A stretch of DNA of 42,662 nucleotides from Rickettsiales bacterium. Lineage in GTDB: Bacteria; Pseudomonadota; Alphaproteobacteria; Rickettsiales; JABIRX01. This document shows, in pieces, positions 27,314 to 37,900 of the stretch. A program made the position numbers and the translations under genes. The stretch is from the NCBI GenBank assembly GCA_016778805.1, contig JADHOX010000005.1:1-42662 (forward strand), given 5' to 3'. The stretch's first letter is position 1. Each line of letters opens with the position of its first letter. Below the pieces are notes generated by a model. That model was not told where the DNA came from. It was given only the letters and a program-made list of their open reading frames with translations, and made no database searches.

Positions 27314-28662
27314 TGTATCCTAAAATAGCTATTATTGGCAGGACCAATGTTGGTAAATCGACTATATTTAACAAGTTAATTAAAAAGAAACTAGCTATTA
27401 CTTCTAACACACCAGGTGTTACAAGAGATAGAAATGAATCAGATTGTCAAATTCTTGATAGAAAATTTACTTTAATAGATACAGCTGGCTATGAAACTGA
27501 AGGCACTGATTATCATCAAAATATTATTGAACAAATTCATTTTGCTACCAAACATTCTGATCTTTGTTTATTTGTTATCGACGTGAAAATCGGTGTAACA
27601 ACCCTGGATCGAGAATTTGCTCAGTTAATTCGTAAAAAAAACTTAAAAACTATACTAATCTTAAATAAAGCAGAAAATCTTTCATTTTCTGATATTTATC
27701 TAGATGACATTTATAAATTAGGTTTCAAAAACTACATTCTTTTTTCAGCAGAGCATAATCAAGGTTTTATTGATTTATATGAAATGATTAATCAAGAAAT
27801 TGATTTTAGTGATTATGAACAAGATGAAAATGATGATGATGATCAATCTATTAAACTTGCTATTATTGGTAGACCTAATGTCGGCAAATCAACTTTTATC
27901 AATACTTTAATTGGTGAAAAACGTCTTGTTACAGCTGACCAACCTGGAGTTACTAGAGATTCTATTAAAGTAAATTTTGATTTTCAAAATCAAAAATATC
28001 AATTGATTGATACAGCAGGTATTAGAAGGAAATTAACCGATAAAGAAAAAATTGAGAAATTCTCGGTTGATGAATCATACAGAACAATTCGATTATCCCA
28101 TGTAATTATCTTTTTAATTGATGCAACATGTTATCAATTTGTAAAACAAGATCTTGCTCTAATAAAACATTGTATAGAAGAGGGCAGAGTTGTTTTGGTT
28201 GCTATAAATAAATGGGATTTGATGCAAAAATGTGATCTTGTAACTTATGAAGAACTTGAGAACCATATTCATCTCGAATTAGATCATATAAAAAGTCATA
28301 ATTTACTTAAAATTTCCGCATTACAAAAATCTGATGTAGAAAAGGTAATGAGACAGGTAGTAAATTTATATAAAAAATGGAATTACAGAGTATCAACTGG
28401 TCAATTAAATAATCTTCTTAGAGATTTAGTTATCATGCATCCGCCCAAATTATATAAAGGGAAACCAATAAAACTTAAATATATTACCCAAGCAAAAGCA
28501 AGACCTCCAACATTTGTTGTTAATTGTAATTATCCTGAAAAACTTGGAGATGATTATATAAGATATTTAAAGAATTCTACTAGTGATATTCTTGGTTTTG
28601 ATAATATACCAATTAGACTTAAACTTAAGAAAAGTAAAAATCCTTATGAAAAGAGAAAGTAA
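27313..28662 (+). CDS. der: ribosome assembly GTPase Der (EngA)
   Basis: Der has two tandem G domains and a KH-like C-terminal domain and helps mature the 50S subunit. The first G domain begins GRTNVGKS (9-16) and uses NKAE as its G4 motif. The second begins GRPNVGKS (186-193), with DTAGI and NKWD. The C-terminal KH-like part (from about 345, with KLKYITQAKARPPTFVVNCN) ends in the basic NPYEKRK. An acidic linker (DENDDDDQ) joins the G domains. The total of 449 residues is normal. The gene ends 6 bases from the opposite-strand mutL stop. Confidence 0.96.
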   Translation: MYPKIAIIGRTNVGKSTIFNKLIKKKLAITSNTPGVTRDRNESDCQILDRKFTLIDTAGYETEGTDYHQNIIEQIHFATKHSDLCLFVIDVKIGVTTLDREFAQLIRKKNLKTILILNKAENLSFSDIYLDDIYKLGFKNYILFSAEHNQGFIDLYEMINQEIDFSDYEQDENDDDDQSIKLAIIGRPNVGKSTFINTLIGEKRLVTADQPGVTRDSIKVNFDFQNQKYQLIDTAGIRRKLTDKEKIEKFSVDESYRTIRLSHVIIFLIDATCYQFVKQDLALIKHCIEEGRVVLVAINKWDLMQKCDLVTYEELENHIHLELDHIKSHNLLKISALQKSDVEKVMRQVVNLYKKWNYRVSTGQLNNLLRDLVIMHPPKLYKGKPIKLKYITQAKARPPTFVVNCNYPEKLGDDYIRYLKNSTSDILGFDNIPIRLKLKKSKNPYEKRK

Positions 28663-28668
28663 GATTAA

Positions 28669-30504
28669 TTAAGATCTTTCAAAAAGCTTTTCAATATCAG
28701 ATGATTTTAATTTGATATAAGTTGGTCTTCCATGATTACAAGTTGAACTATGAGGTGTTGCCTCCATTGATCTAAGAAGGGCATTCATTTCATCAATATT
28801 AAGTTTTCTGCCACTTCGAATCGATTGATGGCATGCTATATTACCATAATGCTCTTTATATTTATCCTGCATCAAAATTATGTCGTTATTTTCAATAATT
28901 GACTGAGACAACTCTTTTAGAAAATTTGCAAAATCACATTTAGCAAGAAACTGAGGTGATTCTTTTATTGCAACCGCAGTAATACCAAATTTTTCAAATT
29001 TAAGCCCATAATCACTTAAAACATCTTTAAACTCTAATAATTTAGAGATTTCTATATCTGATAATTCAACAATTTCTGCAATTAAATGCGTCTGTGTTTT
29101 TATGTTTACTTGATTATTAAGCTTTGCTTTTTCATATGTAACCCTTTCATGAGCTGCATGTTGATCAACAATTACTACACCATCATCTGTTTGAGAAATT
29201 ATGTATGTATTGTGAATTTGACAAATTGCTGCACCTAAACTTAAAGACTGATTTTCAACAAATTCATTTTTTACTTCTTGAGCGTCAAATTGACGAAAAT
29301 TTGGTTCTGATTGTAAATTTAAAGCTAAATTATCTGTTTGATTTTTATAGTAAGAAGTTTGTGAGGAGCTTTGAGTTGGTGTATTAGAAACCTTAATGTT
29401 ATTTATTTTACTTATATCTAACTGAGCATCATTCGAAAATTTTTCATGATGAAAAATTTTATTCTTATTTACAGCTTTAGCTACATGGTCAAATGAATTT
29501 TGATTAAAATTAAAATTATTATCTTTTAATTTATTTTTAAATGCTTGTTTAAGAATATCTTTTATTTTTTCGGCATTTCTAAACCTTATTTCAGTTTTTG
29601 AGGGATGAACATTAACATCAATTTCATAATTTGGAATTTCTAGAAAAACAACACAAACAGGATGACGGTCTCTTGCTAAAAAATCAAAATAACTAGATCT
29701 TAATGCAGCTTGAAAAATTTTATCTTTAACAGGACGTTTATTAACGTAAAAAAACTGCTTATCACTGCTACCACGATTAAAATTTGCAAAAGATATTCGA
29801 CCAGAAACCTTAATATCATCTGATTCAAAATTTAAATCATGAGAATTCTCAACAAAGTCAGAACCGATTATATCAGCATAACGATTATCATATAATTGTT
29901 TAGAACTTAGAGGTCTGTGCTTAAACTTTAATTTATCATCAATTGTCAAACTAAATCCTATTGAAGGGTTTGATAAAGATATTTGATTTAAAAGCTGAAC
30001 GATAAGGTTAGCTTCATATTTATCTGATTTTAAGAATTTTAATCTTGCAGGAACTGAACAAAATAAATCCCGAACTTCTAAAATCGTTCCTTTGGATAAA
30101 TTTGCTGGCGAAAATTTACCTGTAACATCTGCATCAATTTCATAACAACAAGCATCTTCTTTGGAAAATTTTGTAACTAATTTAATTTTCGCAATTGATG
30201 CAATTGATGCAAGACCTTCTCCTCTAAAACCTAGTGTGAGTATATTAAGTAAATTTTTACCATTTAATTTACTTGTAGCATGTCTTTCAAACATTAAAGG
30301 TATTTCAGACTTTTTAACACCAATACCATCATCAATTATTTTGATTAAGTTTTTACCACCAGCATTTATAAAAATATCAATATTTTGTGCTTCTGCATCA
30401 ATTGAATTTTCTACTAACTCTTTTACAACAGAAGCAGGTCTTTCGATAACTTCTCCGGCAGCAATTTGATTAATAATAATCTCTGGTAATTTTTGAATTG
30501 GCAT
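28669..30504 (-). CDS. mutL: DNA mismatch repair protein MutL
   Basis: The 611-residue protein has the GHKL ATPase N-terminus (IIAAGEVIERPASVVKELVE, NSIDA, IIDDGIGV, TLGFRGEGLASI), a low-complexity Asn/Lys/Ser linker (about 330-420) and the dimerisation/nuclease C-terminus. The latter holds DQHAAHERVTYE, which fits the DQHA(x2)E(x4)E endonuclease motif, plus ACHQSIRSGR and CNHGRPT. It is therefore probably a nicking MutL, unlike the E. coli protein, which lacks nuclease activity. mutL is divergent from the small gene upstream of hslV across 51 bases. No mutS is in the window. Confidence 0.95.
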   Translation of the reverse strand: MPIQKLPEIIINQIAAGEVIERPASVVKELVENSIDAEAQNIDIFINAGGKNLIKIIDDGIGVKKSEIPLMFERHATSKLNGKNLLNILTLGFRGEGLASIASIAKIKLVTKFSKEDACCYEIDADVTGKFSPANLSKGTILEVRDLFCSVPARLKFLKSDKYEANLIVQLLNQISLSNPSIGFSLTIDDKLKFKHRPLSSKQLYDNRYADIIGSDFVENSHDLNFESDDIKVSGRISFANFNRGSSDKQFFYVNKRPVKDKIFQAALRSSYFDFLARDRHPVCVVFLEIPNYEIDVNVHPSKTEIRFRNAEKIKDILKQAFKNKLKDNNFNFNQNSFDHVAKAVNKNKIFHHEKFSNDAQLDISKINNIKVSNTPTQSSSQTSYYKNQTDNLALNLQSEPNFRQFDAQEVKNEFVENQSLSLGAAICQIHNTYIISQTDDGVVIVDQHAAHERVTYEKAKLNNQVNIKTQTHLIAEIVELSDIEISKLLEFKDVLSDYGLKFEKFGITAVAIKESPQFLAKCDFANFLKELSQSIIENNDIILMQDKYKEHYGNIACHQSIRSGRKLNIDEMNALLRSMEATPHSSTCNHGRPTYIKLKSSDIEKLFERS

Positions 30505-30555
30505 TTTGCGAAATTTTAATTTAAAACAATATTTAACTTTAACTTAGATATTAAT

Positions 30556-30813
30556 ATGTCAAATCAAGAATCAAATAATTCTCAAAATGAAGATCAATCA
30601 GAATACTCTGTTACTGATATTTTGCAAGCTCATGATATCCTTATCTCTATTCTTTTAGGAAAAATGATAGGATCAACATCAAATCCTGAAAATATGGTAC
30701 AAAACATTCACGATATGGTTGATATGCAAGATGTTAGCAGTAATGTAAAAGAATATATAAAAATGCTTATATCTCCGGTAGCAGATGCAATAATTGAGCA
30801 TGAATTAAATTAA
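30556..30813 (+). CDS. small unknown acidic protein upstream of hslVU
   Basis: This 85-residue frame has an ATG start and no recognised family. The first ~17 residues are Asn/Gln/Ser/Glu-rich and probably flexible. The rest reads as two or three amphipathic helices (TDILQAHDILISILLGKM, VQNIHDMVDMQ, VKEYIKMLISPVADAIIEH). It lies 51 bases from mutL (divergent) and 67 bases before hslV (same strand), so it may be cotranscribed with hslVU. Codon use looks like that of the neighbouring genes and there is no competing frame, so it is probably real. A role as an adaptor or substrate of the protease is only a guess from position. Confidence 0.6.
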   Translation: MSNQESNNSQNEDQSEYSVTDILQAHDILISILLGKMIGSTSNPENMVQNIHDMVDMQDVSSNVKEYIKMLISPVADAIIEHELN

Positions 30814-30814
30814 T

Positions 30815-30845
30815 AATTCTTTTTAAGCTTTTAAATTAAAGAATT
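30815..30845 (+). terminator. weak hairpin between the small gene and hslV
   Basis: An 8-bp stem AATTCTTT (30815-30822) / AAAGAATT (30838-30845) encloses a 15-base loop in which TTAA can pair with TTAA. It is entirely AT-rich except for one pair, and the following bases (TCTAATAAAAAAA) are not a U-tract. It could be a weak terminator or an attenuating structure before hslV. Confidence 0.25.
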
Positions 30846-30880
30846 TCTAATAAAAAAATCATAACAAATAAGGTAAAGAT

Positions 30881-31429
30881 ATGTTCAAACATGATGCTAA
30901 CACAATATACGGAACAACAATTTTATCAGTAAGGAAAGGTAAAGAAGTTGTTATTGTTGGTGATGGTCAAGTATCACTTGGAAACACTGTAATGAAAGCT
31001 ACAGCAAAAAAAATCAGAAAAATTGGTGATGGTTCAATAATTGGAGGTTTTGCTGGCGCTACAGCCGATGCATTTACTTTATTCGAAAGATTAGAAGCTA
31101 AATTAGATAAACATCCAAAACAATTAACTAGAGCTTGCGTTGAACTTGCTAAAGATTGGCGAATGGATAAATATTTACGAAAATTAGAGGCAATGATGAT
31201 TGTTGTAGATAAAGATGTTTCACTAATTTTATCCGGAACTGGTGACGTTATAGAACCTGAAGATGGAATAGTTGCCATCGGATCAGGTGGAAACTATGCT
31301 TTATCTGCCGCAAGAGCGTTAGCAACAGTTGAATCACTTTCAGCAGAAGAAATATGTATAACATCAATGAAAATTGCTTCCGATATATGTGTATTTACGA
31401 ACAATAATTTAGTTTTAGAAAAATTATAA
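30881..31429 (+). CDS. hslV: ATP-dependent protease peptidase subunit HslV (ClpQ)
   Basis: HslV is the proteasome-like N-terminal-threonine protease of the HslUV complex in the cytoplasm. The 182 residues hold a short propeptide (11 residues, ending YG) before the catalytic threonine in [37 protein letters not shown] and [15 protein letters not shown] follow. The propeptide ending in xGTTI is common in alphaproteobacteria, where E. coli has only Met before TT. AAGGTAAAG gives a good ribosome site. hslU follows 16 bases later. Confidence 0.96.
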   Translation: MFKHDANTIYGTTILSVRKGKEVVIVGDGQVSLGNTVMKATAKKIRKIGDGSIIGGFAGATADAFTLFERLEAKLDKHPKQLTRACVELAKDWRMDKYLRKLEAMMIVVDKDVSLILSGTGDVIEPEDGIVAIGSGGNYALSAARALATVESLSAEEICITSMKIASDICVFTNNNLVLEKL

Positions 31430-31445
31430 AAAAAGAGGAATTGAA

Positions 31446-32774
31446 ATGTCATTAAATAAATACTTAACTCCTGAAAAAATTGTTCAAGAACTTGATAAAT
31501 ATATTATCGGGCAAGTTGAAGCAAAAAAATCAGTAGCTATTGCCCTAAGAAATAGATGGAGAAGAAAAAAATTAGACAAAGATCTTCAAGAAGAAGTAGT
31601 TCCAAGAAACATTCTTATGAAAGGTCCAACAGGTGTTGGTAAAACTGAAATTGCAAGAAGATTATCAAAGTTAGTAGATGCTCCTTTTGTTAAAGTTGAA
31701 GCAACAAAATTTACAGAAGTTGGTTATGTTGGTAGAGATGTAGAATCAATAATTAGAGACCTAATTGAAGTAGCTGTTAATCAACAAAAAAACAATCAAA
31801 AGGAAAAAGTAAAAGAAATTGCCAAAGAAAATGCACTAAAAAGAATTTTAGACATTATTACTGGCCCAACAGCATCTGAAGAAACTAGGGAACATTTCAA
31901 AGCTAAGATTTTGGATGGATCAATGGATAACAAAGAAATAGATATTGAAGTTAAAGAACAAAAACAGCCAATATCTCCTATAGATCTTTCAAGCAGCAAC
32001 GGCTCATCAATGGGCGTAATAAACCTTAGTGATATGCTTGGTAAAGCTCTCACTGGTGACAAAAAGAAAGTTAAGAAACTTGCAATCAAAGAGGCCCTTG
32101 AAATTGTGACTCATGAAGAAGCAGAAAATCTTGCTGATGAAGAATCATTAATGAAAGATGCCATTTCCTTGGTTGAAAATGACGGTATAGTTTTCATTGA
32201 TGAGATTGACAAAATTGTTGTAAGAAGCGGTGCTAACTCTGGCAAAGAAGTTAGTAGGGAAGGGGTACAACGTGATTTATTACCATTACTCGAAGGTACT
32301 TCAGTTACAACAAAATATGGAACAATTAAGACTGATCATATTCTCTTCATTTGTGCTGGTGCATTTCATCTAGCCAAACCTTCAGATTTACTTCCAGAAT
32401 TACAAGGTAGACTTCCAATTAGAGTTGAACTTGAAGCTTTATCAAGTGAAGATATGCTTAGAATTCTTAAAGAACCTATTGCAAGTCTTCCAGTTCAATA
32501 TACTGCTTTATTAAAAACTGAAGAAGTTGAACTTGATTTTGCTGACGATGGCCTTGAAGCAATTGCTGATATTGCCTCTGATATTAATAGTAAAGTTGAA
32601 AATATCGGAGCAAGGAGATTACAAACAATCATGGAGAAACTTCTTGAAGACGTCAGTTTTAATGCCGATAAAATGGCCAAAGTTAAAATCAAAATCGATA
32701 AACAATTTGTGACTGACAACTTTGAAAAAGCAAATATTGGTAATCTTGAAGATCTATCTAAGTTTATTTTATAG
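31446..32774 (+). CDS. hslU: HslU (ClpY) ATPase subunit of HslUV protease
   Basis: HslU is the AAA+ unfoldase that feeds proteins to HslV. The 442 residues carry the N-terminal [20 protein letters not shown], Walker A GPTGVGKT (60-67) and the pore loop in [16 protein letters not shown] helical I-domain (about 110-220) follows, then Walker B VFIDEIDK, the [16 protein letters not shown] segment and the sensor 2 [18 protein letters not shown]. The C-terminal ending [10 protein letters not shown] is the tail that docks into HslV. AGAGGA is a strong ribosome site before the ATG. Confidence 0.97.
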   Translation: MSLNKYLTPEKIVQELDKYIIGQVEAKKSVAIALRNRWRRKKLDKDLQEEVVPRNILMKGPTGVGKTEIARRLSKLVDAPFVKVEATKFTEVGYVGRDVESIIRDLIEVAVNQQKNNQKEKVKEIAKENALKRILDIITGPTASEETREHFKAKILDGSMDNKEIDIEVKEQKQPISPIDLSSSNGSSMGVINLSDMLGKALTGDKKKVKKLAIKEALEIVTHEEAENLADEESLMKDAISLVENDGIVFIDEIDKIVVRSGANSGKEVSREGVQRDLLPLLEGTSVTTKYGTIKTDHILFICAGAFHLAKPSDLLPELQGRLPIRVELEALSSEDMLRILKEPIASLPVQYTALLKTEEVELDFADDGLEAIADIASDINSKVENIGARRLQTIMEKLLEDVSFNADKMAKVKIKIDKQFVTDNFEKANIGNLEDLSKFIL

Positions 32775-32776
32775 TT

Positions 32777-32800
32777 AGAAGGAAGCAAAAACTTCCTTCT
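32777..32800. terminator. hairpin between convergent hslU and VOC gene
   Basis: A perfect 9-bp stem AGAAGGAAG / CTTCCTTCT with loop CAAAAA starts 3 bases after the hslU stop and ends 6 bases before the stop of the minus-strand gene. Neither side has a long U-tract, but position and stem strength fit a shared terminator for both convergent genes. Confidence 0.55.
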
Positions 32801-32806
32801 ATAACA

Positions 32807-33226
32807 TTAAGCCTGAAATATCATTGAATCCGATTTAAAAGTTTTAAATTCAAGATTAAGACCATTTGGATCCTTAAAAAAGCAGGCTTTTTGTTCTCCT
32901 GCTTTACCAAGAAACCTTGTATGTGGAGCGATTATAAAATTAATTTTATGATTTTTTAATCTCGACACAAATAAATCCCAATCATTCCAATTAATTATTA
33001 TGCCAAAATGAGGAACAGGAACATTCTTTTTATCAACAACATTATCAACAACAAACAATGAAGCATTAGCTTTGTGAAAAACTAATTGATGACCAAAAAA
33101 ATCAACATCAATCCAATTATCGGTAAAACGACCGATATTACATCCCAAAATACCCTGATAAAAATTTCTTACTAACGATAAATCTGTTACAGGGTAGGCA
33201 GCATGAAAAGGTCTAAGATTAAACAT
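32807..33226 (-). CDS. VOC-fold (glyoxalase/dioxygenase superfamily) protein
   Basis: The 139 residues form two beta-alpha-beta-beta-beta modules of the vicinal oxygen chelate fold. It begins PFHAAYPVTDLSLVRNFYQGILGC with the likely first metal ligand His8. WIDVDFFGHQLVFH and PVPHFGIIINWNDWDLFVSRL follow, and it ends with FFKDPNGLNLEFKTF, whose glutamate is the usual last ligand. Members range from glyoxalase I to ring-cleaving dioxygenases and resistance proteins, so no substrate can be given. It is convergent with hslU and has its own ~300-base upstream region. Confidence 0.82.
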   Translation of the reverse strand: MFNLRPFHAAYPVTDLSLVRNFYQGILGCNIGRFTDNWIDVDFFGHQLVFHKANASLFVVDNVVDKKNVPVPHFGIIINWNDWDLFVSRLKNHKINFIIAPHTRFLGKAGEQKACFFKDPNGLNLEFKTFKSDSMIFQA

Positions 33227-33468
33227 TTAAAACCTCACACATAAGAGAAAATTTAAAATTCTTCATTTTAATTAAATAAAAAGTTCACAAATATGCGCGA
33301 ATTAACTGTGAGAGATTATTTAAAATGCATGATTAATCAACAATGTCAAAATCAAAATTAACAAAGGTTAGATACTACATTATTGTCGCATAATATATAT
33401 TATGGAAAGTAAGGGCGTTTTCAGCATAGAACTGACTTTACGCGAGTATTTTTTTGCAAACTTTATAC
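33227..33468. other. intergenic region with a possible 36-codon frame
   Basis: This is the larger part of the 318-base gap between the VOC gene and metY, both on the minus strand. A plus-strand frame of 36 codons starts with ATG at 33402 and ends with TAA at 33510-33512; its last third is the antisense of the metY terminator, so it may be chance. A less AT-rich island (about 33413-33447) contains an imperfect inverted pair GCGT...CAG / CTG...ACGC. No RNA gene is recognised. The VOC gene promoter must lie in the first part, but no clear boxes stand out. Confidence 0.4.
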
Positions 33469-33508
33469 AAAAAAAACTCCTGAGATCAATAGCAAGATCT
33501 CAGGAGTT
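33469..33508 (-). terminator. Rho-independent terminator of metY
   Basis: Read on the minus strand, a perfect 13-bp stem (AACTCCTGAGATC / GATCTCAGGAGTT, loop TTGCTATT) runs straight into a run of T. It starts 36 bases after the metY stop. This is the strongest terminator in the window. Confidence 0.9.
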
Positions 33509-33544
33509 ATAATTTTAATTTAGTAATTAGATTAGTATCAAATA

Positions 33545-34843
33545 TTATACTTTACTTAAAGCTTGGTCTAAATCAGCTTTAATATCATCAATATGCTCTA
33601 TTCCGATTGATAATCTAACATATCCAGCAGTTACGCCGGCTGCTTTAAGCTCATCTTCTGTTAATTGACTATGAGTAGTTGTTGCTGGATGAATAGCTAA
33701 GCTTCTTGCATCACCAATATTTGCAACATGATAAAACATTTCAAGTGATTCAATAAACTTTTTACCTGCTTCTAATCCACCTTTTAACTCAATACCAACA
33801 AGCGCTCCATTTCCACCAGAAAGATACTTTTTAGCTCTGTTTGCAATCTTATCATAATAGTTAGTTGGATAAATTACTCTATCTACTTTTGGATGTTTTG
33901 ACAAAAATTCAGCAATATTCTCTGCATTTTCACAATGTTGCTTCATTCTTAGTGGAAGAGTTTCAAGACCTTGAATAATATTCCATGCATTATCAGGTGC
34001 TAAGGATGCACCTATATCTCTTAATAAACAAACTCTAGCTCTTATAGCAAAAGATATATTTGCTCCGGTTAAGGCTGGAACTGCCTCACCCCATTTTACA
34101 CCACCATAACTCATATCTGGTTCATTATATAGCGGCTGTCTAGAAGGTTCAGCTGTCCAATCGAAATTACCTCCATCAATTAAACAACCACCAATAGTTG
34201 TTCCATGACCTCCAATGAATTTTGTTAACGAATAGACTACAATTGCAGCACCATGCTCAAATGGCTTACAAATTAATGGAGCTGCTGTATTATCCATTAT
34301 TAACGGAATATTATATTTTTTTCCAATATCTGCAACTTCTTGAATTGGAAACACTCTTAAATATGGATTTGGTAATGTTTCTGCATAAATACATCTTGTT
34401 TTATCATCAATTAACTTTTCGAAATTAGCAGGATCTTCTGGATCAGCATATCTGCATTCAATACCTAGCTTTTCAAGCGTGTGCCTAAATAGGCTAAATG
34501 TACCACCATATAAATCTGTTGAACTAACAAAATTATCACCAGCTTGACATAAATTTAATATTGCAAAGGTTGATGCAGCCTGACCTGAACCAACTGTAAC
34601 TGCTGCAAGACCTCCTTCCATAGCAGCAATTCTTTGCTCTAGAGCATCATTTGTCGGATTCATTATACGAGTATATATGTTTCCGAACTCTTTTAATGCA
34701 AACAAATTTGCCGCATGTTCTGTATTATTAAATTGATATGATGTTGTTTTATAAACTGGAACAGCAACAGCATTTGTTGCTGAATCACTTCTATGTGATC
34801 CTCCATGCAATGCAATAGTTTGTGGATGCTTATATTTTGACAT
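33545..34843 (-). CDS. metY: O-acetylhomoserine sulfhydrylase (PLP-dependent, Cys/Met metabolism)
   Basis: The 432 residues match the O-acetylhomoserine/O-acetylserine sulfhydrylase branch of the Cys/Met PLP enzymes. Seen are TIALHGG near the N-terminus, VPVYKTTSYQFNN, YTRIMNPTNDALEQRIAAME and SGQAASTFAILNL. The PLP lysine K208 lies in YSLTKFIGGHGTTIGG, and IHPATTTHSQL is near the end. The length (over 420) and the central insert separate it from cystathionine gamma-synthase (~390). It would make homocysteine from O-acetylhomoserine and sulfide. It is flanked by a terminator downstream and a hairpin upstream, so it is a single-gene unit. This enzyme is unusual for strictly reduced Rickettsiales. 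Confidence 0.92.
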   Translation of the reverse strand: MSKYKHPQTIALHGGSHRSDSATNAVAVPVYKTTSYQFNNTEHAANLFALKEFGNIYTRIMNPTNDALEQRIAAMEGGLAAVTVGSGQAASTFAILNLCQAGDNFVSSTDLYGGTFSLFRHTLEKLGIECRYADPEDPANFEKLIDDKTRCIYAETLPNPYLRVFPIQEVADIGKKYNIPLIMDNTAAPLICKPFEHGAAIVVYSLTKFIGGHGTTIGGCLIDGGNFDWTAEPSRQPLYNEPDMSYGGVKWGEAVPALTGANISFAIRARVCLLRDIGASLAPDNAWNIIQGLETLPLRMKQHCENAENIAEFLSKHPKVDRVIYPTNYYDKIANRAKKYLSGGNGALVGIELKGGLEAGKKFIESLEMFYHVANIGDARSLAIHPATTTHSQLTEDELKAAGVTAGYVRLSIGIEHIDDIKADLDQALSKV

Positions 34844-34894
34844 TTTTTATAATTTGTTAAATTTAGATATAATACAATTATAAAAACCACTCGC

Positions 34895-34922
34895 AATCAA
34901 GATATTTTTACAATTCTTGATT
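34895..34922 (-). terminator. hairpin after the giant gene, possible terminator
   Basis: An 8-bp stem AATCAAGA / TCTTGATT with a 12-base loop lies 33 bases downstream (minus strand) of the 2341-residue gene and before metY. A T-rich stretch (GGTTTTTATAAT) follows 8 bases later. It could end the giant transcript or be part of the metY promoter region. Confidence 0.4.
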
Positions 34923-34955
34923 AAGACTTATTTTAACAAATAAAATTATTAATAG

Positions 34956-37900
34956 TTATAAACGACTAATATTTTCAATATCTAATGCTTTTTTAATTAA
35001 ATCTTCAACAAGTTCCTTTGGTATGCGTTTTAATCTAGCTCCTACCTCTTTATCCTTTCGTAACAAAGCATCATTATCCCCATCTTCTCTTCCAGTATAT
35101 AAACCATTTACTTGTGCATATTTTTGATAAGATGCTGAAAAACTTTTTGCTAACTCATATATATCAGCACCATATTCTCGGCAAAAATCATCAACAGCTT
35201 TTTTAGGCGCATTACCAACCCCATTATTTGCGTGAGCAAATTCTATTACAACATTCATAAATTCTTCAGGGTTTATTTGCTTTTGTAGAAGACCAATTGT
35301 TGAGGTATCAGCTAAGGCCTCTTTTAAACTTTGAGCTATTTTGTCATTTATTGTATCTTTAGTCCTATGCTCTGCTCGAATCTTTCCTACAAAACCATCA
35401 CCTAAATTATCACCGCTAACTTCATATATTGATGTTTTGCTATATAGATCTCCTGCTTCTCCAACTCTTTCTTGATAATGAATTTTTCCTGTTAAACCAT
35501 ATTCAGATATTAAAACATCTCGAAACATCCTTAAATTATATTCTGTATATTCTGGATTTGAGATCATCTCCTTAAATGCCCTACCTAATTGCAAAGCTTT
35601 AACTTCATCTATCTCATCATGACGATACCAATGTTTTATTATTTGCTCAAAATCTTCAATTTTATAATCAACTAATTCTTGTAATTTTGGCATACTCATT
35701 CGATGACGAAGTGCTGGACTTATGATTGATCTACCCTCTAACCCAGCTGAGTTACAGCTTGCAAGCAACATAAACCCTGCTTTTGCCGAACGCTCACCCG
35801 TATCTGGATGAATGCCTATTAACACAGAATTTAGTAACTTCTCTAAACCATCATCTAAACAGCTATTTATCTCATCTATCCACACTATATTCCCCTCTTC
35901 AAAGGCTTTAATAATTAAGGCTCTTTTCTCAAGCAATGGCATATCTGCCTCTATTTTATAATAACAATGACCACCTAAGTAACCTTTTGGACGAATGTTA
36001 TTTGCTTTTAGCATCTCTTTGATCATCTCGCTTTTTCCAACACCAGCGCCCCCTTCTAACAAGACTCCATTAAGACCTGATGCTACTCCATTGAAGACTC
36101 CGCTTCTTTGTTTTACTCTGATATTTATCGCATCATAAAGCTCTTTCTCTACTGCTTTTGTTGCTGATGTTGTGATAAAATTAGATCCCTTTAAGTCACC
36201 TGCAAGTTCTACTTTAAATGCAATTAATAATTCCCCAAGTACCTGCTCTTGTAATTCTCTTACTGTATCACCTGATAATTCCTGATATTTCTTATATTCC
36301 TCTATTAAGGGCCTGCAAATCTCCTTGAATCTAGATTCATCAAGCCTAATTGACATTCTTTGACAATATATAGGACGTTTTAAAATTTTCTCATATATAT
36401 AACTCGCCGGAAAATCTCTAAATTCAATTATTGGAATATCACCCTTATTAAATAATTTCTGCTCAAACCTACCGCCGCCATATTCTATCGGGTTACAGGC
36501 AAATACTACTTTATGATTTTCTGTTAAATTGTAAAACTTTCCATTATAAAAAATACTCTTCGCGCCAACTGACTTTAATCCATTAAATAAGGTAAAATGC
36601 TTATCCTCTATATTAGATTCATCTATAAATAAAATCTTGGTCTTACCTTCAGATTTATCCTCAGCCCATTGAACAAATGAGTTTAATTCTCTATGAACTG
36701 ATATTTTATCATGATCATGCTCCTCAAATTCTTTCATCAAACTGCTCTTTCCGACACCACTATGACCTTCTAATAATAGCATATTTGAAGCAGCGAGTGC
36801 ATCTAAAACTAACTCCTTCCTCGTCTCAATAAATCTTTTAGCTTTAGCTTCACTATCTGCAAGTTCAAAAGACTTATCTTCAACCTCAATTCTCTTTATA
36901 ACCTCCTGCTTTGTTTCTAACTCTTTATATCTAAACTCTAAGCGATCAGATAACCAATCAAGTCTTGGGTATCTTATGACTTTTGCACTTAAATCCATGT
37001 CTTCAACAACAATGGTTAAATTTTCTCCTGATTCTGCTATAAAAGGTGCTAATATATTAAGCATTGCATCTGTAAACTCTCCTCTTAGAACAAACTTTTC
37101 TCCCTTTTGTAACCCTTCTATAAACTTACTTATATGCTGATCAAATTCACTAAAACCTTCTTGTGAAGCTTTATATGTTATCGAACTTATTAAGGCTTCA
37201 AAACCAAAATCCTCTATATCTATAAACTGTTCATCTCTTTGCACCCCATATGAGCTAAGATCATTTGTTACGATAATTTTAGATTTTCCAGATAATTCAG
37301 AACCTCTTCCATCTGACGCCTTAAGTAAAACTTGGTTATCTGTTTTTATTTTAGAGGGTAATGATATATATGGTGCTAGTAATAATTTTAATTTTACATT
37401 AAACCTTTTTGCCTCATTTAACATACAATAATATTGAGCCTCTGTTAATTCACTTGTTACGAATAAACTAAGTGAACCTGAGTTATTTACTTCTAACAAA
37501 CCTGGTATCTCTTGATACTGGCCATCTTTAATCTGATGCTTATGTAATAATTGATCAAATATATGAGTATTTATAATTACCGTACCCTCTGCCTGCTCAT
37601 ATTTACAATTTTTCCTAACTGATATTGCGTTAAATTTACTAAAATCAAAATTCTTTGAAGTAACTTTAACATCAAAATCATCTGGTAGTTTTATCCTATG
37701 GCCATGATAGGCAAAAAAACCTTTTGCTTTTGCTTGCTTAACTTCATAATTTAACTCCTTAGCTGCTTCTTCTGATAAATTTGAAATCTCAAAATTACTA
37801 GCATTTGTTCTAACTGCATCTACAAAACTTGAATGATGCCAAACCATAGATTCCCCTTCTAATAATATCTTACCAAATAATGCCAGACGCCAATCACTCA

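Noticed and set aside
27313-28662. Der with a defective first GTP site (NKAE instead of NKxD)
   Set aside because: Glutamate at this place is common in alphaproteobacterial Der proteins, and the other motifs are intact.
32495-32788. Minus-strand frame of 97 codons opposite hslU
   Set aside because: It is antisense to strongly conserved hslU sequence and has no family resemblance.
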